Notes: generated by a model not told the origin, from the sequence alone. A stretch of DNA of 39,477 nucleotides from Xylophilus sp. ASV27 (GCF_016428875.1 NZ_JAELTO010000034.1:1-39477); one strand, 5' to 3'. Positions 14,578-23,408 are shown, counted from the stretch's first letter. Numbers and translations are program-made.

Positions 14578-15330
14578 ATGGATAAGACGCGCGTGCGAGC
14601 CGATGTCGCTCAAAAAAGCAGCATTGCTCGGATCGAAGGCAGCGAAAACCGCTTGCCAGGAAGGCCGGGAACGCAAGGCAGCCTGGTGGGCAAGGTGATC
14701 GCGCTGCTCAACCAGAAGGGCGGCGCCGGCAAGACCACGCTGGCCACGCACCTCGCGGGCGAGTTGGCGAGGCAGGGCAACCGCGTGACACTGCTCGACG
14801 CCGATCCCCAGGGTTCGGCCCTGGACTGGTCGCAAAGACGGCTGCAAAGCGGCCAGGAACGGCTCTGCGGGGTTTTCGGGCTGGCCAGGGATACCTTGCA
14901 CCGGGAAGTGCCCGCCATCGCGCTGGAGGCGGACTTCGTGGTGATCGACGGGCCGCCCAGGGTGGCGGCCCTGGCGCGCTCCGCGCTGCTCGCCGCCGAC
15001 CTGGTGCTGATCCCGGTGCAGCCCAGCGCCTACGACGTGTGGGCCACGCAGGAGATGGTCGGCCTGATCACCGAGGCGCAAGTCTTCCGGCCCGCATTGC
15101 GCGCAGCCTTCGTGATCAATCGGCGCGTCGTCGGCACCGTGATCGGGCGCGAGGCCAGAGCCGCGCTGGCCGACCAGCCGTTCCGTGCACTGCCTGCGGA
15201 AATCTCTCAGCGCATCGTGTTCGCCGACAGCGTGGCCGCTGGCCAGCTGGTGAGCGAAGCTGCCCCCCAGTCCCCGGCCGCGCGCGAGATCTCGGCGTTC
15301 GCACAAGCCGTGCGGGAGGTGTTGGGATGA
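14578..15330 (+). CDS. parA: ParA-type partition ATPase
   Basis: This 250-aa ParA/MinD-family ATPase has a deviant Walker A KGGAGKTT (47-54), LLDADPQGSALDW (72-84) and Walker B FVVIDGPP (about 119-126). It should act with the small RHH protein encoded next, in the way of ParA-ParG systems, to partition the replicating form. The ATG at 14578 has AAAGGGA 7 nt upstream and adds about 38 residues before the fold. A GTG at about 14695 would give the shorter form seen in many relatives, so the extension is doubtful. Its stop overlaps the next start by 4 nt (ATGA). Confidence 0.87.
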   Translation: MDKTRVRADVAQKSSIARIEGSENRLPGRPGTQGSLVGKVIALLNQKGGAGKTTLATHLAGELARQGNRVTLLDADPQGSALDWSQRRLQSGQERLCGVFGLARDTLHREVPAIALEADFVVIDGPPRVAALARSALLAADLVLIPVQPSAYDVWATQEMVGLITEAQVFRPALRAAFVINRRVVGTVIGREARAALADQPFRALPAEISQRIVFADSVAAGQLVSEAAPQSPAAREISAFAQAVREVLG

Positions 15331-15590
15331 CTGCACCGACGCCATCGAAGACGCCGCGCCGCGCGCCCATCGGGCGCAGGCCGGCAGCGGACCCGGCGAT
15401 GGCCTGGGTCCATAGCGAAGACGGCGCAGTCGCCCAGGCGAAAGCAACGGTGTTCACTGCGCGTCTCACCATCGACGTAACGCCCGCGCTGCGCGGGCGC
15501 ATCAAGGTGATCGCGTTCCAGCGCGGCATCACGGCTGCCGACATGCTGCGCGAACTGCTGGAGCGGGAGTTCGCGGAGGGCAAGACATGA
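15327..15590 (+). CDS. Small ribbon-helix-helix-like partition partner
   Basis: This 87-aa protein has a Pro/Arg-rich N-terminus and a C-terminal RHH-like segment, FTARLTIDVTPALRGRIKVIAFQRGITAADMLRELLEREF (about 43-82). Position right after parA with a 4-nt overlap suggests a centromere-binding protein of the ParG type. The RHH call is from the strand-helix-helix pattern, not alignment. Its start overlaps the parA stop and its stop overlaps the DUF2840 start. Confidence 0.75.
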   Translation: MTAPTPSKTPRRAPIGRRPAADPAMAWVHSEDGAVAQAKATVFTARLTIDVTPALRGRIKVIAFQRGITAADMLRELLEREFAEGKT

Positions 15591-16129
15591 GCACTCCGGG
15601 TACGAGTCCGGCATCCGCTCTGGCGCGACCTTGGCCGCAGACGGCGTCGCAGATGCGGTCGAGCCACATGCGCGTCTCGCTCGCCTTCGTCGAGCACCGC
15701 GTGAACGTCTACCTGCGTTTCGGCCGGCCCGCGCGCGAGATCGCGCTGGATCGCTGGCGGCGCGTCGCGGTGTTCGCGCCGGGCGCAGTGTGCTGCCGCA
15801 TCAGGTGGCTCGGCAACGACTTCGGCACGGCGTTGTGGCAGCTCATGGTGCTGCAAGCGCCGATGCCGTCCGACGACGCGCAGCCGGACTTGCAGCGGAT
15901 TGCTGGCGTGTTGCCCTGCGCGCGCATCCTGCTGCGCGCCGATGGCGAGGCTGGCGTCAAGGCCGTGCTCGCGGTGGTCGATGCCATCGAGGCCTCCAGC
16001 ATCGACCCATGCGCGGTCGCGCCGGCGTACTGGCGCACGGTCGGCAACCGGCTGGCCGCACGCCAGCCACTGCCGGCCTACACGGCCGAGCGGCACGCAG
16101 CGCATCTGGCGCGCGGGGCGCTGCAATGA
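15587..16129 (+). CDS. DUF2840 domain protein
   Basis: This 180-aa soluble protein has the DUF2840 signature VSLAFVEHRVNVYLRFGRPAREIALDRWRRVAVFAPG followed by RWLGNDFGTALWQLMVLQA. Function is unknown. It lies between the partition genes and traF in Tn4371-like ICEs, and here the start and stop overlap both neighbours by 4 nt, giving a four-gene translationally coupled block. A role in transfer or replication is only suggested by position. Confidence 0.82.
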   Translation: MSTPGTSPASALARPWPQTASQMRSSHMRVSLAFVEHRVNVYLRFGRPAREIALDRWRRVAVFAPGAVCCRIRWLGNDFGTALWQLMVLQAPMPSDDAQPDLQRIAGVLPCARILLRADGEAGVKAVLAVVDAIEASSIDPCAVAPAYWRTVGNRLAARQPLPAYTAERHAAHLARGALQ

Positions 16130-16683
16130 TGCCGCGCAGGGGGATGCGCTGGCGTCGACGTGCGCTGGTGATCGGCATGGTCCTGGCCGTTGCCGCATTG
16201 CTGGTGCCGGCCGTGGGGCAGATTCCGGCGCGCATCGTCTACAACCCGAGCGACAGCATGGCGCGCGGCTGGTATCGGGTCGATCCCGTGTCAGGCGCCA
16301 ACGCGTCGCAGGCGCTCTGGCACGTGGGCAGCATCGTGCTGGCCCGGTTGCCCCCCGGGGTGGCCGCGTTCGCAGCGCAGCGCGGCTATCTGCCCGCAGG
16401 CGTGCCGATCCTCAAGCGCATCGGCGCGGTGGCGCCGCAGGCGGTGTGTGTTCGGGATCGTGTCGTGCGCATCGACGGAATCGTCGTGGCAAAGGTTTGG
16501 GAACGCGACGGCGCGCATCGTGCACTGCCGGCATGGGCGCACTGCCGACCACTGGAGGATGGCGAGCTGTTCCTGCTCAGCGACACACATCCGGCGTCCT
16601 TCGACAGCCGCTACTTCGGTCCCATCGGTGCATCCACCGTGCTCGGCATCGCGCGGCCGCTGTGGACATGGGGCGTGCAGTGA
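16126..16683 (+). CDS. traF: TraF-like S26 family peptidase
   Basis: This 185-aa membrane-anchored protease has an N-terminal basic stretch and one membrane segment (about 13-32). The signal-peptidase-like motif NPSDSMARGWY carries the likely nucleophile Ser44, and the general-base Lys97 is in VPILKRIGAV. Late residues LLSDTHPASFDSRYFGPIG match box D/E of S26 peptidases. RP4 TraF processes and cyclises the pilin TrbC, and the trbC product encoded at 35457-35804 is the expected substrate. ATG 16126 overlaps the DUF2840 stop; a frame open back to 15631 is antisense-free but not part of the fold. Confidence 0.87.
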   Translation: MMPRRGMRWRRRALVIGMVLAVAALLVPAVGQIPARIVYNPSDSMARGWYRVDPVSGANASQALWHVGSIVLARLPPGVAAFAAQRGYLPAGVPILKRIGAVAPQAVCVRDRVVRIDGIVVAKVWERDGAHRALPAWAHCRPLEDGELFLLSDTHPASFDSRYFGPIGASTVLGIARPLWTWGVQ

Positions 16684-17148
16684 ACGAGTGCCTTTGCATG
16701 CCACCGTCGGCGCAGCGTCGCTGCGCCTCGCATGCGCCCAATCTGTCACCGGTGCTGTGTCCACGCATGCGCCAAGCTCGCGCCCGCCGTGCGCGAAAGC
16801 ACGGCCGGACTGCGGTCAGCACGGTATTTCGCCCGCATTCCGACGTGCAGAGGATCCGACGCCAGCGTGCAGCACCTGCTGCACCCGCGCGGCCTTGCGT
16901 GCTGCGCTGCGCACCCCGTGCGCGGCTGGCGGTTCCTCGGAGCCGGGAGCGGATGCGGGAGGCGAAGAGGCAGGGCCAGATAAAGGGACCGGCACGCCGA
17001 GCCCTTGGAAGCCAGTCTGCACGTGGGTTCGCGGCGGCACCGCGAGGGGTACTGCGCGTGCCGCGCGGACACCGGAATCCGCATGCGAACCGCCTCTGCC
17101 GCGTGCCGTTTGCGCTGGGCTGCGTCACGCTGCGCCAAAGGCATCGCC
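16684..17148 (+). other. Region before the relaxase gene without a gene; candidate oriT
   Basis: About 465 nt with no supportable gene between traF and the relaxase. Perfect inverted repeats include GGCGCAGCG-T-CGCTGCGCC (16709-16727) and GTGCAGCA-CC-TGCTGCAC (16867-16884); GCATGC or near variants recur. MOBP relaxase genes often lie next to their oriT, so this is the best candidate here. I cannot identify a nic site by eye. Confidence 0.35.
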
Positions 17149-18654
17149 ATGGCATCTCGTGACGACGACCGGTTCCGCGTCCGGCCATCTCCGCCGAAGT
17201 CGCGCACCGGACCGCAGCCTCAGCGTTTCGTTTCGCAGGTACTCAAGGAGGTGTCCAAGGCCGGTACGAAGCGCTCTGGCGGAAACGCCGGACGCCCCGC
17301 CAACACCTTCGGCAGGGGCCGCGTCGCGGCCACGATGGCGGGCCGGCGGCTGGGCGCGAATGCCCGGCGCGTGATCATCAAGAGCCGCTTCGTTGTGCTC
17401 CAGCGCGCCAGTCCGCATTCGGTGGCGATGCATCTGCGCTACATCGAGCGCGACGGTGTCACGCGTGACGGGAACAAGGGGCAGGCCTACGGGGCCGAAA
17501 CAGACGCCGCCGACCTCAAGACCTTCCAGGAACGTGGCAAGGGCGACCGCCACCAATTCCGGTTCATTGTCTCGGCCGAAGACGGGCTGGAGCTGGAGGA
17601 CCTCAAGGGTTTCACCCGCCAGCTCATGCACCGCATGGAGATCGACTTGGAGACCCGGCTGGACTGGGTGGCCGTGGACCACTGGGACACGGACAACCCG
17701 CACACCCACATCGTGATCAACGGGCACACGGCCAACGGCGAGCATCTGGTCATCGCTCCCGACTACATGGCCAACGGCATGCGCCAGCGGGCCAGCGAGA
17801 TCGCCACCGAGTGGTTGGGGCCGCGCACCGAGGCCGAGATGCGCCAGAGCCTGCTCCGGGAGGTGGACCAGCAGCGCCTGACCAGCCTGGACCGGGCGCT
17901 GATCCGGGAGGCCGGCTCGGACGGCATCGACTTCGCTGGAAGGCAGCAGGATCAGCAACGCCAGAACGTGCTGCGGGCACGTCTGCAGCGGCTCGAAGGC
18001 CTGGGGCTGGCTGAGCGGGTGGATGCACACCGCTGGAAGCTCCAGCCCGGCCTGGCGGTCACCCTGGGCGCACTGGGCGAGCGGCAGGACGCGATGGACA
18101 CCATGCGCCGGGCGCTGAAAGGTCAGCAGCGCGAGCTGGTGCTGCACGACGGGGGCGGCGCCCACACTGCACCCGTCATCGGTCGCATCGTCGGCAAGGG
18201 CCTGGCCGACGAACTCAACGACAGGGGCTACCTGGTGGTCGATGGGATCGATGGGCGTGCGCATCACCTCAAACTGCCCGCCGGCGCCGATCTGGCTGAA
18301 CTGCCCATGGGGGCCATCGTGGAGGCCCGGCCGCCAGCGCGGGAGAAGGCGGTGGACCGCAACATCCTGGCCGCCGCCACGGAGGGCATCTACAGCACGG
18401 GTGGCCGATTGGCCCGACTCACACAGGCCGGCGCGCACGATCCGCAGGGCACGGTCGATGTCCACGTCCGTCGCCTCGAAGCCCTGCGCCGCAGCGGTGT
18501 GGTGGAGCGACTGGGGGAAGGCGTGTGGACGATCCCCGGCGACCTGCTGGATAGGGCGCAGCAACACGATGCGCGCAAGAGCGCCGGCCTCGTGATCGAG
18601 CTGCGGTCCCACCTGCCCATCGAGCAGCAGGTGCGCACGATCGGTGCGACCTAG
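17149..18654 (+). CDS. MOBP relaxase with DUF3363, truncated by an amber codon
   Basis: The N-terminal relaxase domain looks intact. Candidate catalytic Tyr98 is in MHLRYIERDG, His135 in DRHQFRFIVS, and the metal-binding pair His185-His187 is in NPHTHIVINGH. It would nick oriT and lead the transferred strand. The frame ends at a TAG (18652-18654, codon 502), but the same frame continues without interruption for 146 more codons of typical DUF3363 sequence. The sense codon there was probably TGG, since LPIEQQVRTIGAT-stop-LDRQL reads like the family's ATWLDRQL. The product is 501 aa instead of 648. Whether it still supports transfer depends on suppression or on the C-terminus being dispensable. 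Confidence 0.8.
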   Translation: MASRDDDRFRVRPSPPKSRTGPQPQRFVSQVLKEVSKAGTKRSGGNAGRPANTFGRGRVAATMAGRRLGANARRVIIKSRFVVLQRASPHSVAMHLRYIERDGVTRDGNKGQAYGAETDAADLKTFQERGKGDRHQFRFIVSAEDGLELEDLKGFTRQLMHRMEIDLETRLDWVAVDHWDTDNPHTHIVINGHTANGEHLVIAPDYMANGMRQRASEIATEWLGPRTEAEMRQSLLREVDQQRLTSLDRALIREAGSDGIDFAGRQQDQQRQNVLRARLQRLEGLGLAERVDAHRWKLQPGLAVTLGALGERQDAMDTMRRALKGQQRELVLHDGGGAHTAPVIGRIVGKGLADELNDRGYLVVDGIDGRAHHLKLPAGADLAELPMGAIVEARPPAREKAVDRNILAAATEGIYSTGGRLARLTQAGAHDPQGTVDVHVRRLEALRRSGVVERLGEGVWTIPGDLLDRAQQHDARKSAGLVIELRSHLPIEQQVRTIGAT

Positions 18655-19095
18655 CTGGACCGGCAACTGGTGGACGGCGGCCAGATGCTGGCGCCGCAGG
18701 GATTCGGCGCGCAGGCGCGCGAGGCCCTGGGGCAGCGCGCGGAGTTCCTGCACGAGCAGGGGTTGGCCCAACAGCGGGGCCAGCGCATCGTTCTTGCCCG
18801 TGGCCTGTTGGTAACGCTGCGTGAGCGCGAACTGGCGAGCGTGGGCAAAGCCTTGCAGGACCAGACTGGGAAACTCTATCGCCCGTTGCAGGATGGCCAG
18901 CAAGCCAGCGGCGTCTACCGCCAGAGCATCCAGCTTGCCAGCGGCCGCTTCGCCATGCTCGACGATGGAATGGGTTTCAGCCTGGTGCCCTGGCGGCCGG
19001 TGATCGAACAGCGCCTGGGACAGCAACTCGGCGCCGTGGTGCGCGGTACGTCCGTGACATGGAGCCTGGGCCGGCAGCGAGGCGTAGAACTCTGA
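18655..19095 (+). pseudogene. C-terminal remainder of the relaxase after the amber codon
   Basis: This stretch is in the relaxase frame directly after the TAG and encodes 146 residues of DUF3363 (REALGQRAEFLHEQGLAQQR, SGRFAMLDDGMGFSLVPWRP, VIEQRLGQQL). The absence of further stops or frameshifts argues that the nonsense change is recent, suppressed, or a sequencing error. Reinitiation at GTG 18670 or ATG 18685 would yield a free C-terminal domain but neither has a good ribosome site. Confidence 0.75.
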
Positions 19096-19175
19096 CGCGC
19101 TACCGCAGAGCCAACTATCAGGCAATAAAGGGCGCCTTGCTTGGCCTCTCAGTATCAGCCCGCCTCAAATACAAT

Positions 19176-19190
19176 TGAGATTCATTCGCA
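19176..19190. promoter_or_regulatory. Fur-box-like site before the AraC regulator
   Basis: TGAGATT-C-ATTCGCA matches the 7-1-7 Fur consensus TGATAAT-n-ATTATCA at about 10 of 14 positions. It ends 3 nt before the first possible start codon. Iron-dependent repression of the regulator is the expected effect. Confidence 0.5.
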
Positions 19191-19193
19191 ATT

Positions 19194-20057
19194 ATGGCGG
19201 TGCTCATGTTGTCTACGAAGTGGTCAAAGCAGTTATCTACAGACATGACGATGTCAGTGGAGTCGATCGTGCCCAAGCGTGTGCTGGAGGTAAAGGCGCC
19301 CGTCTTCGAAGGGCTTCAGGTTATCGTGACGCTGAACTGTAGGTTGAGCGGTGGAGTCAATGGCCGCGCACCCTTTGACATCAGCGCATCAGGTGCCTAC
19401 CTGGTACTTGCGTCAGGTCGGCACGAAGGCTATGACAGGTTTGAGCCCAACATCCTCCAACGCTACGTGAAGATCGGCATTGATCCATTTGGCGCGGAAC
19501 GCTGCGGTTTGGACCTCGAAAAGCTTGCAAAAATCGGCGCTGGTCGACTGTACAGCGAGGACGTCGTCGTCATACATCAACCCCTCACACCTGTGTTGAG
19601 GGCCATAGCCAGTCAGGTTCTTCTGTGTCCGTTGAACGGGGTCATGAAAGACATGTATCTCGCCGGCAAAGGACTGGAGATGGCGGTTGCCGCGACTGAG
19701 CCGTTGCTAGCGCAACGAGCAAAGCAGGAACACAAACTGAGCGGGGCCGATCTGGAACGTATCTGGCACGCGCGGGAACTGGCCTTGTCGCACTACCAGC
19801 AACCACTTTCTCTACATGAACTCGCGCGGCAAGTAGGAACTAACGTGAAGAAGCTTGCCCAAGGTTACCGACAATTGTTTGGTATGAGCGTCTTCGAATC
19901 GATCCAGCAGCATCGACTCCATGAGGCCTATCGGATGCTATCCACCGGCGCATATTCCGTATCCGAAGTCGCCTCCTTCGTGGGGTATGCCATCCCGCAC
20001 TTCTCCACCCTGTTTCGTTCACGATTTGGCTTCTCGCCCAGTCAACTGATCCATTGA
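19194..20057 (+). CDS. PchR-like AraC family regulator
   Basis: This protein of up to 287 aa has a C-terminal AraC DNA-binding domain (about 190-285): LERIWHARELALSHYQQPLSLHELARQVGTNVKKLAQGYRQLFGMSVFESIQQHRL, then SVSEVASFVGYAIPHFSTLFRSRFGFSPSQ. The wording matches PchR/YbtA-type activators, which respond to a ferric siderophore and switch on its receptor. The N-terminal half is the presumed ligand domain. The ATG at 19194 is only 3 nt after a Fur-like site, so ATG 19206 or 19245 may be the true start. Base composition here is less GC-rich than the ICE backbone, in keeping with acquired cargo. The siderophore receptor gene follows in the same direction. Confidence 0.85.
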   Translation: MAVLMLSTKWSKQLSTDMTMSVESIVPKRVLEVKAPVFEGLQVIVTLNCRLSGGVNGRAPFDISASGAYLVLASGRHEGYDRFEPNILQRYVKIGIDPFGAERCGLDLEKLAKIGAGRLYSEDVVVIHQPLTPVLRAIASQVLLCPLNGVMKDMYLAGKGLEMAVAATEPLLAQRAKQEHKLSGADLERIWHARELALSHYQQPLSLHELARQVGTNVKKLAQGYRQLFGMSVFESIQQHRLHEAYRMLSTGAYSVSEVASFVGYAIPHFSTLFRSRFGFSPSQLIH

Positions 20058-20193
20058 GTGAGGTCGTGATGGCACGCAAAGGCGCGTAGCGCATCGCATG
20101 TCATCGCACCTGATTGCCCCCAAGGATTCCAAAATTCGAAAGCCATAGCGCCGCAGGGTGAAGCACCTTCTCTGACGTGTCCTTACATTTGTT

Positions 20194-20208
20194 TGAGATT
20201 AATTCTCA
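20194..20208. promoter_or_regulatory. Fur box before the siderophore receptor
   Basis: TGAGATT-A-ATTCTCA is near-palindromic and fits the 7-1-7 Fur consensus at about 11 of 14 positions, 25 nt before the receptor start. An overlapping TCATTCATTTTCA extends it. Fur repression in iron excess, with activation by the AraC regulator, is the expected control. Confidence 0.65.
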
Positions 20209-20232
20209 TTCATTTTCAAAGGGAGGACACTC

Positions 20233-22461
20233 GTGTTCCGCTCATCCGAATCGCGTGCTGCGCGACGTCTTTCTCCGTTACGCCAAGCGCTAACGCCGGT
20301 GGCCTTGGCTGTCGCATGGATGTCCATGCATGCCTCTGCACAGACTCTTTCATCGTCGGCGACGGCAAATTCATCGACCTTGCCAGTGGTTACCGTCACG
20401 GGCCAAACAGCCAAAGACACACCGACGGAACTCTCCAACTCATACACCGCCGCAGGCACCACAGTAGGCTCGAAGCTCCCGGCAACCCTGAAGGAAACGC
20501 CTCAATCGATCTCCGTCATCACACGCCAGCGCATCGAAGACCAGAACCTCTCCACGCTGGACGAGATCATGGCACAGACCCCTGGCGTGGCCGTCGACTT
20601 GTCCGGCACCGCGGTCATTCCCTCCTATTACTCGCGCGGCTATCCGGTCGACTACTTCCAGTACGACGGTGTGCCGATCCAGACCGGTGGCGCGTCCTGG
20701 GGCCAGCCCGACATGATCATGTTCGATCATGTCGAGATGCTGCGAGGTGCTGCCGGCCTGTTCAATGGTGCCGGGCAGCCAGGCGGCGTCATCAATCTGG
20801 TGCGCAAGCGCCCCTTCGGCAAACAGCAGTTCTCGGGCTCCTTGGGTTTCGGGTCCTGGAATACCCGGCGTGGCGAAGTGGACTACAGCACGCCACTGAA
20901 CCAGTCGGGCTCGGTTCGGGCTCGCCTGGCCGCTGCCTACGACAAGCGTGATTCGCATGTCGACTATGCGAACAGCGAACGAACATCGCTCTACGGAATC
21001 GTCGAGGCGGACTTGACTTCCAGCACCACCATGTCGCTCGGTGCCGGCTATCAGAAGCGCGATTGGCGTCCTGCGATGATGGGGATGCCACGCTACAAGG
21101 ACGGCGGTGACCTGGGCTTGCCACGCAGCACCTTCCTCAGCACGCCATGGACGCATTGGGACTTCGAGACCACGCAGGTCTTCGCGGACGTGACCCATTC
21201 GTTCAACAGCGATTGGCAGTTGAAGATCAGCGCGGTCTCTGACCACGAGACCAGTGACCTCAAATACGCCTATGTGACTGGCGCTGTCGATCGCAGCACG
21301 CTGGCTGGTCCAAGGCTGGCGGGTGGTGCAAATGCCTACGACAACAGGCAGTTGGCGTTGGACGCGATGCTCACCGGGGCATTCCAGGCATTCGGGCGCC
21401 GGCATGAACTGGTGGTCGGTGCAAACTGGTACGACCGGCAGGCCAACTCGGAGGGCGGGCGTCTGAACGGCTTCGGTGGAACGCCGGTCAACGTCTTCAG
21501 CTTTGACCCCCGCACCGTCGCTGACCCAGGCGCCCCGACCTGGACGAGCAACAGCAGGACGGACACCAAGCAGCACGGCATCTACGGTGCAGCCCGACTG
21601 AAGATCGCAGATCCCCTGACGCTCATCCTGGGCGGCCGTTTCAGTTGGTGGGACACCTCCACAACCAATCTTCTGACGAGCCGTGTGACGTCCGACTACC
21701 GGCAAAACGGACGCTTCACGCCCTACGCGGGATTGGTCTATGACCTGAACCCCACCTGGGCGCTGTACGCAAGCTACGCCGACATCTTCCGCGTGCAGAG
21801 CAACTACAAGGACGAAAGTGGCGCCGGGTTGCCACCCGTGATCGGCGCGAACTACGAAGCCGGTATCAAAGGGGCGTTCTACGGCGGCAAGCTCAACACG
21901 TCCTTCGCGGTTTTCCGCATCGACGAGAGCAACCGAGCTGTCCAGGTTTCGCCGACAGTCGTGGACAGTTGCTGCTACGCAACCAACGGCAAGGTCCAAA
22001 GCCAGGGCTTCGAGGCGGAAGTGTCCGGCCAGGTCTTGCCGGGATGGCAGATCGCCGCAGGCTATACCTACAACACCAGCAAATACAAGCAAGATCCAAC
22101 TTACGAAGGGCAAGCTTTCCGCAGCTTTTCACCCAAGCACTTGCTGCGCCTGTGGACCTCCTACCGACTTCCGGGCGACTGGAATGCCTGGGACGTGGGC
22201 GCAGGCGTGAACGTGCAGAGCGCCATCTACAACGCGGGCGGAACTCCGAAGGTGCGCGTGAGCCAGGCAGGCTATGCCGTGGCAAGCCTGCGCGTGGGCT
22301 ACCGCATCAACCAGCACTGGTCAGCTGCACTGAACATCGGCAACGTCTTCGACAAGACCTACTACACCCGCCTGGGCAGCAGCGGCTTCGGTCCGGCCAA
22401 CTTCGGCAACGTGTATGGCGAGCCTCGCAGTGCGCAGTTGACGCTCCGTGCGAAATTCTGA
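20233..22461 (+). CDS. TonB-dependent siderophore receptor
   Basis: This 742-aa outer-membrane receptor starts at a GTG with GGGAGG 6 nt upstream. A signal peptide (cleavage near ASA-QT, 36/37) is followed by a TonB-box-like LPVVTVTG (50-57) and a plug with ETPQSISVITRQRIEDQNLSTLDEIM and RGFxxxYFQYDG-type motifs. The beta-barrel ends in the terminal Phe (LTLRAKF). It belongs to the ferric-siderophore receptor group that includes FhuE, FptA and FpvA; the CCYATNGKVQSQGFE segment is typical. There is no N-terminal signalling domain, so transcriptional control must come from the AraC protein rather than a FecR/sigma pathway. The siderophore cannot be named; a PchR-like regulator hints at pyochelin or yersiniabactin-like ligands. 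Confidence 0.9.
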   Translation: MFRSSESRAARRLSPLRQALTPVALAVAWMSMHASAQTLSSSATANSSTLPVVTVTGQTAKDTPTELSNSYTAAGTTVGSKLPATLKETPQSISVITRQRIEDQNLSTLDEIMAQTPGVAVDLSGTAVIPSYYSRGYPVDYFQYDGVPIQTGGASWGQPDMIMFDHVEMLRGAAGLFNGAGQPGGVINLVRKRPFGKQQFSGSLGFGSWNTRRGEVDYSTPLNQSGSVRARLAAAYDKRDSHVDYANSERTSLYGIVEADLTSSTTMSLGAGYQKRDWRPAMMGMPRYKDGGDLGLPRSTFLSTPWTHWDFETTQVFADVTHSFNSDWQLKISAVSDHETSDLKYAYVTGAVDRSTLAGPRLAGGANAYDNRQLALDAMLTGAFQAFGRRHELVVGANWYDRQANSEGGRLNGFGGTPVNVFSFDPRTVADPGAPTWTSNSRTDTKQHGIYGAARLKIADPLTLILGGRFSWWDTSTTNLLTSRVTSDYRQNGRFTPYAGLVYDLNPTWALYASYADIFRVQSNYKDESGAGLPPVIGANYEAGIKGAFYGGKLNTSFAVFRIDESNRAVQVSPTVVDSCCYATNGKVQSQGFEAEVSGQVLPGWQIAAGYTYNTSKYKQDPTYEGQAFRSFSPKHLLRLWTSYRLPGDWNAWDVGAGVNVQSAIYNAGGTPKVRVSQAGYAVASLRVGYRINQHWSAALNIGNVFDKTYYTRLGSSGFGPANFGNVYGEPRSAQLTLRAKF

Positions 22462-22483
22462 TGCGCAGCCCGTCACTCGACGG

Positions 22484-23404
22484 ATGAAGGAGCCATCGCA
22501 CATCCGCATCCGGCGGATCTGGCGCCAAGTCCATCTGTGGATCGCGCTGACGGTGGGGTTCGTACTGGCTCTACTGGGCCTGAGCGGATCGGTGCTGGTC
22601 TTGCGCGCGCCCCTGCTTCAGTGGGAAGTGGGGGCTGCCGCGGTGAGGTTGCAGAACCCGTCTCTCATCGGTACGCCCTTCGCTTCCCAGGAAGCCTGGA
22701 AGCAGTCGGCCCAAACCGCCTATCCACAACTCGTTCGCGTCATGGGGACTGCAGCGCCGCGCGGAGGCTTTCTTGTATCAGACAACGCGATGGTCTTTGG
22801 CCCTGTTCAGGGACGCAAAGGTATCGGTATCGCGATGGTCGACCCCTACACGGCCGATCCGCGTGCCTTCTTCGTGTTCGACGACCTGTGGCTCGCCAAA
22901 GCCGTGGCACTGCACCGCTCGCTCTTGCTGCCGCCGTCCGTAGGAGCGCCCCTGTTGGCGGCCTGCGGAGTGGCGTTGCTGATCTCCGTGTGCACCGGCG
23001 CATGGTTGTGGTGGCCACGTGGTTGGCAGTGGAGTCGGTGGCGGGCAGCGCTCACGCTGCACCGCCGAAGCCGCGGGCTGCGCTTCTGGATGGAGCTGCA
23101 CAACGTGGCTGCAGCGTATTTGTTCGTGCCCTTGCTGCTGCTCACACTCACGGGTGTCTGGCTTGCCCGTCCCGGCTGGTTCACCTGGCTCGATGCAGTG
23201 GGGCTCGGTCGAAGCTTCAAACCGACTGCCTCGGCACTGCATGCCGAGCTGATGCTCGGCGTTTCCGGGCAGGTGATCGCCGTTGTCGCCGGGCTGGTGC
23301 TGCCGGTGCTCTATGTCTCCGGCCTGGTGATGTGGTGGCGCAAGCGGGCCGCCCGTCTTGCGTCGATCCCGTCTCCTCCATCTCATCCGTGTCCAAAGGT
23401 CTGA
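22484..23404 (+). CDS. PepSY-associated inner-membrane protein
   Basis: This 306-aa protein has four hydrophobic segments (about 17-40, 155-175, 205-228 and 265-287) and periplasmic loops. The pattern WRQVHLWIALTVGFVLALLGLSGSVL at the start, and LHNVAAAYLFVPLLLLTLTGVWLA later, is that of PepSY-TM proteins. Relatives next to siderophore receptors (FpvG in pyoverdine uptake is one) take part in reductive iron release, with His residues in membrane segments as possible haem ligands. That role is inferred. The ATG at 22484 lies 22 nt past the receptor stop; a GTG at 22448 overlapping the receptor is possible. Confidence 0.75.
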   Translation: MKEPSHIRIRRIWRQVHLWIALTVGFVLALLGLSGSVLVLRAPLLQWEVGAAAVRLQNPSLIGTPFASQEAWKQSAQTAYPQLVRVMGTAAPRGGFLVSDNAMVFGPVQGRKGIGIAMVDPYTADPRAFFVFDDLWLAKAVALHRSLLLPPSVGAPLLAACGVALLISVCTGAWLWWPRGWQWSRWRAALTLHRRSRGLRFWMELHNVAAAYLFVPLLLLTLTGVWLARPGWFTWLDAVGLGRSFKPTASALHAELMLGVSGQVIAVVAGLVLPVLYVSGLVMWWRKRAARLASIPSPPSHPCPKV

Positions 23405-23408
23405 GCTC

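Noticed and set aside
15631-16125. Possible N-terminal extension of TraF in its open frame
   Set aside because: This part overlaps the whole DUF2840 gene in another frame and has no fold. The ATG at 16126 gives the normal TraF start with a membrane segment.
17125-19125. Long minus-strand open frame (666 codons) opposite the relaxase
   Set aside because: It mirrors relaxase codons and extends through the amber codon only because that codon is sense on the other strand. No recognisable domain.
20440-22113. 557-codon minus-strand frame opposite the TonB receptor
   Set aside because: Antisense shadow; the receptor frame has signal peptide, plug and terminal Phe.
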